Below, piece after piece: positions 35,104 through 42,883 of a stretch of DNA of 64,000 bases. Position 1 is the first letter of the stretch; every line of letters begins with the position of its first letter. The DNA is from Brevibacillus porteri (GTDB lineage: Bacteria; Bacillota; Bacilli; Brevibacillales; Brevibacillaceae): contig NZ_PXZO01000025.1 of NCBI RefSeq assembly GCF_003013475.1, forward strand, positions 83,163-147,162, in the 5' to 3' direction. Under the pieces are notes generated by a model. It saw only the letters and a program-made list of their open reading frames with translations, was not told the DNA's origin and did not search any database. Both the position numbers and the translations under genes were made by a program.

Positions 35104-35111
35104 CCCCTCCT
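35104..35111 (-). promoter_or_regulatory. Ribosome-binding site that sets the DUF1643 start
   Basis: AGGAGGGG on the minus strand, with CAG before it. It directs initiation to ATC (35103-35101), GTT (35100-35098) or ATA (35097-35095); spacing favours ATA. Confidence 0.65.
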
Positions 35112-35175
35112 GGTCAAGCTATCTATGACTCATTTATATGAGAGGAGGAGATTTGGTAGAACGATATGCTCTACT

Positions 35176-36423
35176 CTAGCTACTCTTGCTAACTTCTTTG
35201 GCACCAATCATCCGGAACAAAATGATATACAGATAGGCACTGACTAAGGTAAAGCCCAGGATGACACCGAATACACCAACAGGTGCGAGCCATTGGGATA
35301 GTCCGATCGTCAGGGGAGCGAAGAAGCGACCAATGGAGAACTGGAGCGAAGAAGCTCCCATGTACTGACCGCGCGCATCCTCCGGCGAGTATTTACTGAT
35401 GAAGCTCTGGGCGACTGGTGTGCGCATCAGCTCGCCGAATGTCAAAATCGCCATACAGCCGAACAGGAGCCAGATATTCGTCGTAAAGGCCATCAAGAAC
35501 AGGCCGAGACCGAATAAGATGGAGGAGATGACGAGGCTGTTGCGATCACTCCAGTTTTCGAACCAGCGTGTGACTGGCAGTGTAAACAGAACCACCAAAA
35601 AACCATTTAAGGCCATGAGCCAGCCGAATGCGCTGGTTCCCCCGACAGAATAAGTCCAATTGCCCCAAGAAAATAATGCTTGTTGCATGACATGCTCTTT
35701 GACATACAACGCCATGTAAATATCCAATTGCATGAATCCAATGGCGATCAAAATCCCTGCGCCAATGTACAGGGCAAATGCTTTATCTCGGAAAATAATG
35801 GCGTAACTCTTGAATTGCTGAATCAGGGAAAAACGCTCCTTTGCCTTCTCCTGACGGACGTGTTCAGGCAGCGTTTCTTTGATCAGGAAAAAGACGGCAA
35901 TCGCAAAAAGCAACTCAACGATGGTACAGAACATTAACAGCTGCGGACGGTAATGAACAAAAAAGACAGAACCCAATACGGGACCCGCAACCACCCCGAT
36001 GTTCATCGCTGTGTAAAAGGTAGCAAAGACAATTCTTCGATCTTCTTCTGTGGTCAAATCAGCCACCATGGCGGAGCTGGCAGGCCAGTAGAGAGCCCCA
36101 GCGATCCCGATCCCGATGAAGGCAATATAGTCGACCCAAGGGGACGGGGAGAAAGCAAACAGGGCAAACATCACGGTCGATGTACAGAGCGAGAGCAGCA
36201 TGGTGAACCTGCGACCTACCCGGTCAGCCAAATATCCGCCAAACAGGTTGGACAGCATCCCGAGCAGCGGTGGTACCATCAACAGAAGACCCGCTACATC
36301 CTTCCCAAACGTATCGCTAAAATAAATCGCCATAAACGGAAAGTACATCCAAAAGAAGGTGTGCGTAATCAATTCACCAAAGAGACGTACCTTCAAGTTA
36401 AGATCCCACGAACGCCAAATCAT
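35176..36423 (-). CDS. MFS transporter, drug-efflux type
   Basis: A 415-residue major facilitator protein with about 12 TM segments. Motif A is GGYLADRVGRRFTM at about residues 62-75 and the TM5 antiporter-like motif reads TAMNIGVVAGPVLGS. The type resembles MdtH/YttB-like proton-driven exporters. Substrate unknown. GGAGGAATTC precedes the ATG. The leader contains a terminator hairpin at 36494-36540 and further structure beyond it, so transcription attenuation by a drug or metabolite is likely. Confidence 0.87.
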   Translation of the reverse strand: MIWRSWDLNLKVRLFGELITHTFFWMYFPFMAIYFSDTFGKDVAGLLLMVPPLLGMLSNLFGGYLADRVGRRFTMLLSLCTSTVMFALFAFSPSPWVDYIAFIGIGIAGALYWPASSAMVADLTTEEDRRIVFATFYTAMNIGVVAGPVLGSVFFVHYRPQLLMFCTIVELLFAIAVFFLIKETLPEHVRQEKAKERFSLIQQFKSYAIIFRDKAFALYIGAGILIAIGFMQLDIYMALYVKEHVMQQALFSWGNWTYSVGGTSAFGWLMALNGFLVVLFTLPVTRWFENWSDRNSLVISSILFGLGLFLMAFTTNIWLLFGCMAILTFGELMRTPVAQSFISKYSPEDARGQYMGASSLQFSIGRFFAPLTIGLSQWLAPVGVFGVILGFTLVSAYLYIILFRMIGAKEVSKSS

Positions 36424-36493
36424 GACACGAATTCCTCCATTCTATTTCTGCAGGTGCTTTGACCTCGATTCTCTTCTTGGAAAAATTCCACGT

Positions 36494-36540
36494 AAAAAAG
36501 CGCAAACGGGGTAGAGACAATGCTCTTCCGCTTGCGCTTT
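36494..36540 (-). terminator. Leader terminator before MFS gene (attenuator candidate)
   Basis: On the minus strand a 13-base stem (AAAGCGCAAGCGG pairing with CCGTTTGCGCTTT, one mismatch) ends in a T6 run (36494-36499). It lies 71 bases before the MFS start codon, with no gene between it and the structured region upstream. Confidence 0.82.
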
Positions 36541-36597
36541 ATCAAACGATACAAGGGTGGCGGGAAATAACCAGTTCAACGGGGTACAAAAGAGAGA

Positions 36598-36848
36598 CGG
36601 TTATATACCTTTAATTTTAGGTACAGTAAACCGACTGTTCACCCAAGAACATGGCCCGCAATTCATATCGGGAAAAAGACGGAAGCGGTTCAGGCATCCT
36701 GCAGCTTCTAGCTTTTGAAAGGGTTGTAAGAGGCAGTGCCCCTTAGCAGAGGCCCCACCTAAGCGAAGATAACTACAGAAAACACCATGAACTCAGCACT
36801 CCCGTCTTTCAAATTTTTTACATAGGTAAACTCTTGTTGATTAGAATA
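36598..36848 (-). ncRNA. Candidate structured leader RNA or small RNA upstream of MFS gene
   Basis: Core 36675-36809 closes with AAAGACGG/CCGTCTTT and an inner GTTCA/TGAAC helix, enclosing an internal bubble and an apical hairpin (GGGGC.../GCCTC around 36725-36755). A second hairpin, CGGTT.ATA.TACCT with its partner, lies at 36598-36637. On the minus strand a promoter-like pair (TTGCAT 36867-36872, TATTCT 36843-36848, 18-base spacing) precedes it and the attenuator follows. It matches no riboswitch I can name. A closed rod with a central bubble also recalls 6S RNA, so a free-standing RNA on either strand is possible. Confidence 0.4.
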
Positions 36849-36992
36849 CTCGAAATCGTCGAATTTATGCAAGATAATTTTTTGGTTTTTTTTGAATAGT
36901 ACCAAGAACATCGAGAATTGAAAAAGGTACCTTCATTCGGTAAAATATTTTTTAACAATAACCAATCATGTTAGGAATGTGGGGGATATCGC

Positions 36993-38105
36993 ATGCTGGA
37001 TGCACGCATCGTTAAGCTGGCTACAAATTTGCTGAGCCATTCTGTACGCCTGAAGGAAAAAGAAAGCTTGTTGATTGAAGTTCGTGGCGAGGGTCACGCT
37101 TTGGCAAAAGAATTGGTTAAGCAGGCGTATGACTTGGGAGCTTATCCGTTCGTACGGATTATTGACCCGTCTATCCAACGTGAGCTGATGCTCGGTGCAA
37201 GTGCAGAGCGTGCGACTCATTTGGCGAGATGGGAAGAGCCAATGTACAAAGATTTGGATACATATATCGTCATCAATGGTCCGTCCAACGACAGTGAGAT
37301 GGCCGATGTCCCGGTAGAGCGTCGTCGTGCACACCAAAGTGTGATGCAAGAATTGAATGACTACCTGACCAACAATGTACGCTGGACACTGCTCAACTAC
37401 CCGACCACGGCTTTGGCGCAAAATGCCAACATGTCTACCGTTGCTTTTGAAGATTTTTATTTTGACGTATGTTCCGTTGACTATAAAAAGATGCACGAAG
37501 CCTTTTTGCCTTTGCAGCAATTGATGGATCGCACGGACAAAGTGCGTCTTGTTGGACCTGGAACAGATCTTCAATTTTCAATCAAGGACATCCCTAGTAT
37601 CATTTGCTCCGGGCTTCGCAACATTCCAGACGGCGAGATTTTTACAGCCCCAGTGCGTAACTCCGTGAATGGAACCATTACGTACAACGCAGCAACAAGC
37701 TACATGGGCACGAAATTCGAAAATGTGTGCCTGAAGTTTGTAGACGGAAAAATCGTCGAGGCGACTTCTAACAACACCGAGAGACTCAACGAAATTTTTG
37801 ATACGGACGAAGGAGCGCGCTACATCGGGGAATTCGCAATTGGTGTGCATCCGTACATCCTGCACCCAATGAATGATATCTTGTTCGATGAAAAAATTGC
37901 GGGCAGCTTCCACTTCACACCAGGACGTGCATACGACAACGCAGATAACGGCAACCGCAGCCAAATCCACTGGGATATGGTAAACATCCAACGTCCCGAG
38001 TATGGCGGCGGAGAAATCTGGTTTGATGATGTGCTGATTCGCAAAGACGGTTTGTTCGTTTTGCCAGAGCTGCAAGGACTCAATCCGGAAAACTTAAAAG
38101 GGTAA
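36993..38105 (+). CDS. M29-family aminopeptidase
   Basis: A 370-residue metallo-aminopeptidase of the AmpS/PepS/aminopeptidase T family, cytoplasmic and two-metal. The metal ligands are visible in order: Glu in NIPDGEIFTAP, Glu in YIGEFAIGVHP, His in SFHFTPG, His in SQIHWDMV and Asp in WFDDVLI. Length is a little short of the usual 400-410 but all motifs are present. GTGGGGGA precedes the ATG. It clips N-terminal residues from peptides, and is a single gene closed by a terminator. Confidence 0.94.
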   Translation: MLDARIVKLATNLLSHSVRLKEKESLLIEVRGEGHALAKELVKQAYDLGAYPFVRIIDPSIQRELMLGASAERATHLARWEEPMYKDLDTYIVINGPSNDSEMADVPVERRRAHQSVMQELNDYLTNNVRWTLLNYPTTALAQNANMSTVAFEDFYFDVCSVDYKKMHEAFLPLQQLMDRTDKVRLVGPGTDLQFSIKDIPSIICSGLRNIPDGEIFTAPVRNSVNGTITYNAATSYMGTKFENVCLKFVDGKIVEATSNNTERLNEIFDTDEGARYIGEFAIGVHPYILHPMNDILFDEKIAGSFHFTPGRAYDNADNGNRSQIHWDMVNIQRPEYGGGEIWFDDVLIRKDGLFVLPELQGLNPENLKG

Positions 38106-38114
38106 GTTAACAGG

Positions 38115-38144
38115 GCCATCATGCTTAGCATGGTGGTTTTTTCA
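38115..38144 (+). terminator. Terminator after M29 aminopeptidase
   Basis: Stem GCCATCATGC/GCATGGTGGT (with one G-U) and a T6 run. Confidence 0.88.
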
Positions 38145-38167
38145 CATTTTAACGTAGCTGTCGATGA

Positions 38168-38267
38168 GGGAAGAAGCGCATTTCCAGTCTACGCTTCGGC
38201 CTACGCCCTGCAAGGGGGGATTGACAGTTCGCTCCAGAGGCGCTTGGACTGGAAATCCGCTTCTTCC
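38168..38267. repeat. Palindromic intergenic element
   Basis: Twenty-base arms (GAAGAAGCGCATTTCCAGTC and its partner, one mismatch) enclose about 57 bases that themselves pair partly. Between them is GGGGGGATTGACAG, a block also found in complement in the element at 13671-13872. No ORF. It looks like a dispersed palindromic repeat of the host genus. Confidence 0.6.
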
Positions 38268-38285
38268 TACGGAGCTTTTGGTTAA

Positions 38286-38545
38286 CTTCTTGAAGCTACT
38301 GATTTTGTTATCCTAGCCCCCTGAATATCAACCAAAACGCTCTAAAAGCACGAAGCAAACACAAGCTGTCCGTAAGCACTGTCACATGTCTGGAAGGAGA
38401 CCGCCCGAACGAAGAGAGGATACAGGCGACTGGAAGACATGTGGCAGGGCTTCCCCCCACCAAACGTAAGGGGACGACTACAGACGAGCATCTCTGGCAT
38501 CCTTTTGCTACAATAAGAAAAAAGCATGGAACAGAGGGATTAGAC
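38286..38545. other. Gap before the pseudouridine synthase gene
   Basis: About 260 bases with no convincing start-bearing ORF. A perfect 9-base inverted repeat CACATGTCT/AGACATGTG spans 38383-38443, and a TACAAT box lies at 38510. I see no other feature. Confidence 0.4.
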
Positions 38546-39484
38546 GTGAGCCGCAAAGATTGGATCGAATACATCGTCCGTGAACAGGACACGGGAATGA
38601 ACGTAGAACAAATCGTCCGGCAAAAGCTCAACGTGTCGGGTCGTATGATGCAGCGGCTGACGAGAAGTAAGGGGATTTTACTCAATCGCAAGCAGCCCTT
38701 CCTGCAAAGACAAGTAAAAGCAGGAGATACAATCGCGGTTCGTGTCATCGAGAGGCAAGAGCAATCGCAAGCGCCTGGGCAGCCCCAGCATGATACGAAG
38801 CCCGAGGGACCGATTACACCAATGCCGTCCATCGATATTTTGTACGAGGACGATCATCTCTTGATTGCAAACAAACCGGCAGGCATGATGGTGCACCCGA
38901 TTAAACAGGAGACCGACACACTGGTACATGCACTCGCTGCCGTACTGGCGGCAAGGGGTGAGCAGACGAGTGTACATCCTGTGCATCGGCTGGATAAAGA
39001 TACATCAGGAGCTATTCTCGTAGCCAAAAGCAGCTATGGTCATCAATTGGCTGACAGGCTACTACGCGAAGGAGGCATTCATCGCGAGTATCTTGCGGTT
39101 GCCAGTGGCGTGCTGTCAGAGGGAGCTGGAACGATTGATGCGCCAATTGGCCGAGATGCGCGTCATCCTACGAAGCGCCGTGTCGTGGAGAGTGGCGATC
39201 CTGCCATCACATATTACGAGGTACAACAGACCTCTGAGGGAATGACACTCGCGCGCGTTTGGCTGGAAACGGGCCGTACCCATCAGATTCGCGTTCACTT
39301 TGCCCATCTTGGACACCCGCTTGCTGGCGATACGATGTACGGGGGAGCGAGAGGTTTGTTACGCCGACAGGCTCTGCATGCTTCCAAGTTGTCTTTTTTG
39401 CATCCGCTTCTCGAAAAAGAGATTGTAGTCGAGGCACCAATACCAACTGATATGAAACGCTTGATGCAAGCGGAGTTTAGATAA
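38546..39484 (+). CDS. RluA-family RNA pseudouridine synthase
   Basis: A 312-residue pseudouridine synthase. An S4-like N-terminal RNA-binding part (MNVEQIVRQKLNVSGRMMQRL, then ILLNRKQ) is followed by the catalytic domain. The catalytic Asp lies in HRLDKDTSGAILVAKS at about residues 154-169, with TGRTHQIRVHFAHLGHPLAGD near the end. The GTG at 38546 follows AGAGGGA; the frame is open further upstream, but that sequence overlaps the inverted repeat and looks non-coding. It modifies rRNA or tRNA; the exact site is unknown. Confidence 0.9.
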   Translation: MSRKDWIEYIVREQDTGMNVEQIVRQKLNVSGRMMQRLTRSKGILLNRKQPFLQRQVKAGDTIAVRVIERQEQSQAPGQPQHDTKPEGPITPMPSIDILYEDDHLLIANKPAGMMVHPIKQETDTLVHALAAVLAARGEQTSVHPVHRLDKDTSGAILVAKSSYGHQLADRLLREGGIHREYLAVASGVLSEGAGTIDAPIGRDARHPTKRRVVESGDPAITYYEVQQTSEGMTLARVWLETGRTHQIRVHFAHLGHPLAGDTMYGGARGLLRRQALHASKLSFLHPLLEKEIVVEAPIPTDMKRLMQAEFR

Positions 39485-39496
39485 GAACGGCCAACG

Positions 39497-39530
39497 CAAT
39501 GAAACCACCTTTCAACAGGTGGTTTCATTG
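39497..39530. terminator. Hairpin between convergent genes
   Basis: Fourteen-base perfect arms CAATGAAACCACCT with complement around a six-base loop. Weak T-tail, so a probable bidirectional terminator. Confidence 0.65.
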
Positions 39531-39577
39531 TTGTATGTGGTAAAGGTGGATTTTGCCCCCAATATCTTAGAGCATCC

Positions 39578-40591
39578 CTAGTTAATCAAGCCGTTTTCCG
39601 GCGTAACGGCGAAATCATAGAAGACTCCTTTATGGTTGATCGATGCCGTAATAGTCGGTTTCCCCTTTTTCGTAAACGTATATACGTTATATTTGGACGA
39701 AACATTGTATCCGGTCAGATCGAGGTTAAAAACCTTTTTCATCATCGGGTTGGCAGCAGCAATCGCCCTTTCTTTTGTAAAGAACGGTTTGGCAAACACC
39801 TTGGGAATATCTTCGTCCGCGGTATAGTTCCCATCTCTGAACTCGCTGATCATGGTCGCTGCCACTACTTTCCCTGTTTTCGCCCCTATGACGATCCTGT
39901 ATTTCCGTTCGATATCCATAAAATTCCATGCCTGATCCAGGCGTTCTTGCGATTCTTTCACCAGTGTTACGTCAGGGAGCAGCGCCGATGCTTTGCCGTT
40001 GGAAAGTGACTTTAGCGCCTTTTGCACTGTATCGATCACTTTGGGTTTCATTTGCTTGTTTGTATAATTCAATGTCGCAGCGTTGACCTTCCCAGTCGCA
40101 GCGTCGATGATAACCGATGCATTTTGCCCTTTGAACAGCCAAACGTTTTTTTTATCCCAGTTGATTCGTTCTACCCAATCAATCGTAAAGGCATGCTGAT
40201 TATCCATTCCTTTTAACGTGCTCGTAACAGTATTTTGCAAATCAGCAGGCACTTCGCTAAATTTTAATTTCACGGATACGGATGCAACCTTTCCCTCCTG
40301 CTTGGTAACGAGCACCTCACCTCTGTTGTTTTTTGCCGCAATTACCCAGCAATCTGCCGTTTCTCCTCTAATCTCGTCCAGTTCGATCAGCACGCCGCCC
40401 GCCTGTTTTTGCATCGCTTGTTTCGCCGCTTCTACGACATTTTTGTCTAACTGAGCGAGGGTTTTCATTTCTGGCTTTACTGCTGGTGCCTGACCAGCTG
40501 CGTATGCTGGCGCTTGTGTGTTTGTAAGCGGAGATGCAACGGATAACAGCAATGCCATCATACTTGTAACCACTAGTGTTTGTTTTTTCAT
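39578..40591 (-). CDS. Secreted protein with PepSY-like repeats, function unknown
   Basis: A 337-residue exported protein with a signal peptide ending near AYA-AG at residue 32. The rest contains repeated PepSY/YcdB-like units: a conserved pattern of beta strands ending in ATGKVNAATL and AKTGKVVAATM, at about 165-178 and 235-248, with a weaker third unit to the C-terminus. There is one Cys. PepSY units often inhibit proteases or act as envelope chaperones. I do not recognise a specific family. It is a single gene on the minus strand. Confidence 0.7.
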   Translation of the reverse strand: MKKQTLVVTSMMALLLSVASPLTNTQAPAYAAGQAPAVKPEMKTLAQLDKNVVEAAKQAMQKQAGGVLIELDEIRGETADCWVIAAKNNRGEVLVTKQEGKVASVSVKLKFSEVPADLQNTVTSTLKGMDNQHAFTIDWVERINWDKKNVWLFKGQNASVIIDAATGKVNAATLNYTNKQMKPKVIDTVQKALKSLSNGKASALLPDVTLVKESQERLDQAWNFMDIERKYRIVIGAKTGKVVAATMISEFRDGNYTADEDIPKVFAKPFFTKERAIAAANPMMKKVFNLDLTGYNVSSKYNVYTFTKKGKPTITASINHKGVFYDFAVTPENGLIN

Positions 40592-40690
40592 ATGTCATGC
40601 TTCCTTTCTGCATTCAAATCACTTATTTGATCCAGCTAAAGGGATTTTGTGACAGTCACCCGAGTGTCAAACAGTCTGTAGTTGAATAAC

Positions 40691-40708
40691 GTAACAGTGT
40701 TATGTTAC
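40691..40708. promoter_or_regulatory. Inverted repeat upstream of yhbD
   Basis: GTAACA, six bases, TGTTAC, lying 23 bases before the YhbD start. MerR-like proteins often bind such dyads at their own promoter. Confidence 0.5.
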
Positions 40709-40730
40709 ATTGTTTTTGGAGGTGCTTCAC

Positions 40731-41354
40731 TTGGACACAAATGTAATCTCGAAGAAGGACCTGCTGGAGCTGACAGGCATTTCGTACGGACAGTTATACC
40801 GTTGGAAACGAAAGAACTTGATTCCAGAGGAGTGGTTCATTCGCCGAGCGACTTTTACAGGGCAAGAAACCTTTTTCCCGCGCGAACAGATTTTAGCTCG
40901 AATCGACAAGATCCTGAATATGAAAGACGACTTGTCGCTGGATGAATTGGCGGACATGTTTTCACCAAATATGAGTGAAACGTCGTTGTCCGCAGATGAA
41001 CTATTGGCACGAAACATTGTTTCTGTTACCTCTTTAGAAGTGTTCAACGTTTTTCTCGGAAGCCTAAGGACTTTTACCTTCCAGCAGGCACTATACGCCT
41101 ATGTGTTGGAAAAACTTTTGGCAGCAGGAGACTTAACTGTAGAAGAAGGCGGCGGATTGCTGCAGGTACTGGCTAGCCACTATCCCAAGTTCGATGGGAA
41201 GCCTTGTGAGCTGATTTTTATGCGCAAGATGGGGATTTCCACGTTCGTGTTGGTATCTGGCTCTACCGAAATGTATTTTGACAACGGTGTAAAGGTAGTG
41301 ACGCGGCTCATTTTCGCCAATTGCATCGAAGAATTAAAAGCAAAATTTATGTAG
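40731..41354 (+). CDS. yhbD: YhbD-family MerR-like regulator
   Basis: A 207-residue protein with an N-terminal MerR-like winged helix (ISKKDLLELTGISYGQLYRWKRKNLIPEEW) and a longer C-terminal domain of YhbD type ending in GNVKVV-like beta sequence. TTG 40731 follows GGAGGTG; earlier in-frame TTG codons overlap that site. In Bacillus, yhbD precedes the bactofilin genes yhbE and yhbF, which affect flagella and cell shape, and here a bactofilin gene follows 14 bases later. The inverted repeat at 40691-40708 may be its own operator. Confidence 0.82.
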   Translation: MDTNVISKKDLLELTGISYGQLYRWKRKNLIPEEWFIRRATFTGQETFFPREQILARIDKILNMKDDLSLDELADMFSPNMSETSLSADELLARNIVSVTSLEVFNVFLGSLRTFTFQQALYAYVLEKLLAAGDLTVEEGGGLLQVLASHYPKFDGKPCELIFMRKMGISTFVLVSGSTEMYFDNGVKVVTRLIFANCIEELKAKFM

Positions 41355-41368
41355 GGGGAGACCATACC

Positions 41369-42097
41369 ATGCAGAACGAGAACAATAACAAAACAGATTT
41401 GATCTTTCATGGGGCAGTGAATGCTACGGGTGGCGTATACAACAAAGTAGATGTGCAAGGTTACGGCAAGATCAATGGCGACGTAGAGTGCGAGTCGCTT
41501 CATTGTGCAGGACATGTCAGTATCACGGGAGATCTCATTGGCTCTTCGGCAAGAGTGGAGGGCAACGCGTCGATTAAAGGCAAAGTGAAAATGGATACGT
41601 TATCCGTATATGGCCAACTTGATGTTGCGGACGATTTGAATTTTACGAGTCTAAAAGTAGGTGGCAACGTCAAGGTACAGGGCAATATGGCAGGCGAGGA
41701 CGTAAAGGTTCTCGGGTCATTGAAAACCGCAGGGGATTGCGAAGCGGAAGTGTTCCGGGCAAACGGTGCGTTTAGTATCGGAGGACTGCTGAATGCGGGG
41801 CGAATCGAGGTGCTTTTGCATGGCGGCTGTGAGGCAAAAGAAATGGGTGGAGAGCACATCGAGGTGCGCCGAACAGGGAATAGCACCTTGGGCAAGTTGT
41901 TGAAGCATTTTCTCAACAATACCTTGTCTGTAGAGACGATTGAAGGAGACGAAATCTATCTGGAAAACACAAAGGCCAAGGTCGTTCGCGGCAACAAGAT
42001 CGAGATTGGGCCCGACTGCGAAATCGATCTGGTCGAATACAGCACAGAATGCAAGCAAGACCCAAGCTCGCAGATTAAGACGAAGACACAGCGGTAA
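41369..42097 (+). CDS. Bactofilin (polymer-forming cytoskeletal protein)
   Basis: A 242-residue protein dominated by right-handed beta-helix repeats: runs such as GYGKINGDVECESLHCAGHV, then VEGNASIKGKV and KVGGNVKVQGNM, recur every 15-20 residues across about 25-150. Bactofilins polymerise into filaments without nucleotide and organise membrane-linked complexes. A C-terminal tail of about 60 residues breaks the repeat. The ATG follows AGGGGGAGA. Only one bactofilin gene is present, where Bacillus has two. Confidence 0.87.
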   Translation: MQNENNNKTDLIFHGAVNATGGVYNKVDVQGYGKINGDVECESLHCAGHVSITGDLIGSSARVEGNASIKGKVKMDTLSVYGQLDVADDLNFTSLKVGGNVKVQGNMAGEDVKVLGSLKTAGDCEAEVFRANGAFSIGGLLNAGRIEVLLHGGCEAKEMGGEHIEVRRTGNSTLGKLLKHFLNNTLSVETIEGDEIYLENTKAKVVRGNKIEIGPDCEIDLVEYSTECKQDPSSQIKTKTQR

Positions 42098-42123
42098 GGC
42101 TGACAAGGAAAAATTAACATTTC

Positions 42124-42169
42124 GGAACTGCATGCAAGTATTTACATGCATGCAGTTCCTTTATATAAT
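42124..42169 (+). promoter_or_regulatory. tetR promoter with perfect operator palindrome
   Basis: A 13-base perfect inverted repeat (GGAACTGCATGCA and its complement, 42124-42159) overlaps a -35 box TTTACA (42141-42146); TATAAT follows after 17 bases (42164-42169). The palindrome may also act as terminator for the bactofilin gene. Confidence 0.78.
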
Positions 42170-42189
42170 GAGTTTGGAAAAAAATGAAA

Positions 42190-42207
42190 ATGCAAGTAAT
42201 TGCTTGC
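42190..42207 (+). promoter_or_regulatory. Second operator half-site set for TetR
   Basis: ATGCAAGTAATTGCTTGC contains the dyad GCAAG/CTTGC and shares ATGCAAGTA with the promoter palindrome. It lies about 20 bases after the -10 box and 19 bases before the tetR ATG. Confidence 0.6.
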
Positions 42208-42225
42208 TTGGCACGGAGGTGCTTT

Positions 42226-42852
42226 ATGGATCACCCAGATATAGAACAGAAGCTGGGGGGGAGAGGCGAAGAGGAACAGGAAACCCGTGAGCGAATTTTA
42301 TCAGCCGCACGTCAGCTAATGGCACAAAAGGGATACAAGGGAGCGACTACACGCAAGATCTCTGAGCTTGCAGGGGTTAACGAGGTGACGGTATTTCGTC
42401 ATTTCAAGAACAAGGTAGGCATCTTGACAGAACTCCTAAAAGAAATCATGGATGTCCGGGAGCAGCTGGAGCAAGGGTTGCAAGGCGAGTTTTCTGATCT
42501 CAAGCAAATGCTAGTCAGCTACGCACGCACGTATTACGGCTTATTGGTCGAGCGCAAAGAAATTTTCATGATCTGCATGATTGAAGCGGATAACCACCCG
42601 GAAGTCGTGCAGATGTTCAGCAGCCTGCCAATGACCGCAGTCGAGGTATTGTCCAACAAGCTCCTAGCGTTTCAGGAGCAAGGGCATTTGCCAAAGGTAG
42701 ATCCGTTCACGGCAGCTCTTATGTTCGTCTCTACTTTCTTCTATGCCTTTATGGCGAAGTATCGGGTCAATCTCAATCTCGAAATGGTAGAAGAAGAGCT
42801 TTTTGAAAATGCTTCTGAAATCTTGCTACAAGGCATCAAGGGATTCAAATAA
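42226..42852 (+). CDS. TetR-family transcriptional regulator
   Basis: A 208-residue repressor. The helix-turn-helix lies at about residues 20-65: ILSAARQLMAQKGYKGATTRKISELAGVNEVTVFRHFKNK in the usual TetR form. The C-terminal ligand domain is all-helical with SYARTYYGLL and a C-terminal dimer region. ATG 42226 follows GGAGGTG. It heads an operon with an adaptor lipoprotein and an RND pump, and two related dyads lie at its promoter, so it most likely represses itself and the pump until a toxic ligand binds. Confidence 0.92.
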   Translation: MDHPDIEQKLGGRGEEEQETRERILSAARQLMAQKGYKGATTRKISELAGVNEVTVFRHFKNKVGILTELLKEIMDVREQLEQGLQGEFSDLKQMLVSYARTYYGLLVERKEIFMICMIEADNHPEVVQMFSSLPMTAVEVLSNKLLAFQEQGHLPKVDPFTAALMFVSTFFYAFMAKYRVNLNLEMVEEELFENASEILLQGIKGFK

Positions 42853-42883
42853 ACAGCATAGCTACATAGGGGCGGAGGAAGTC

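Noticed and set aside
39036..39245. Small overlapping plus-strand ORF within the RluA-type gene
   Set aside because: Shadow frame inside a well-supported gene with the catalytic HRLDKDTSG motif.
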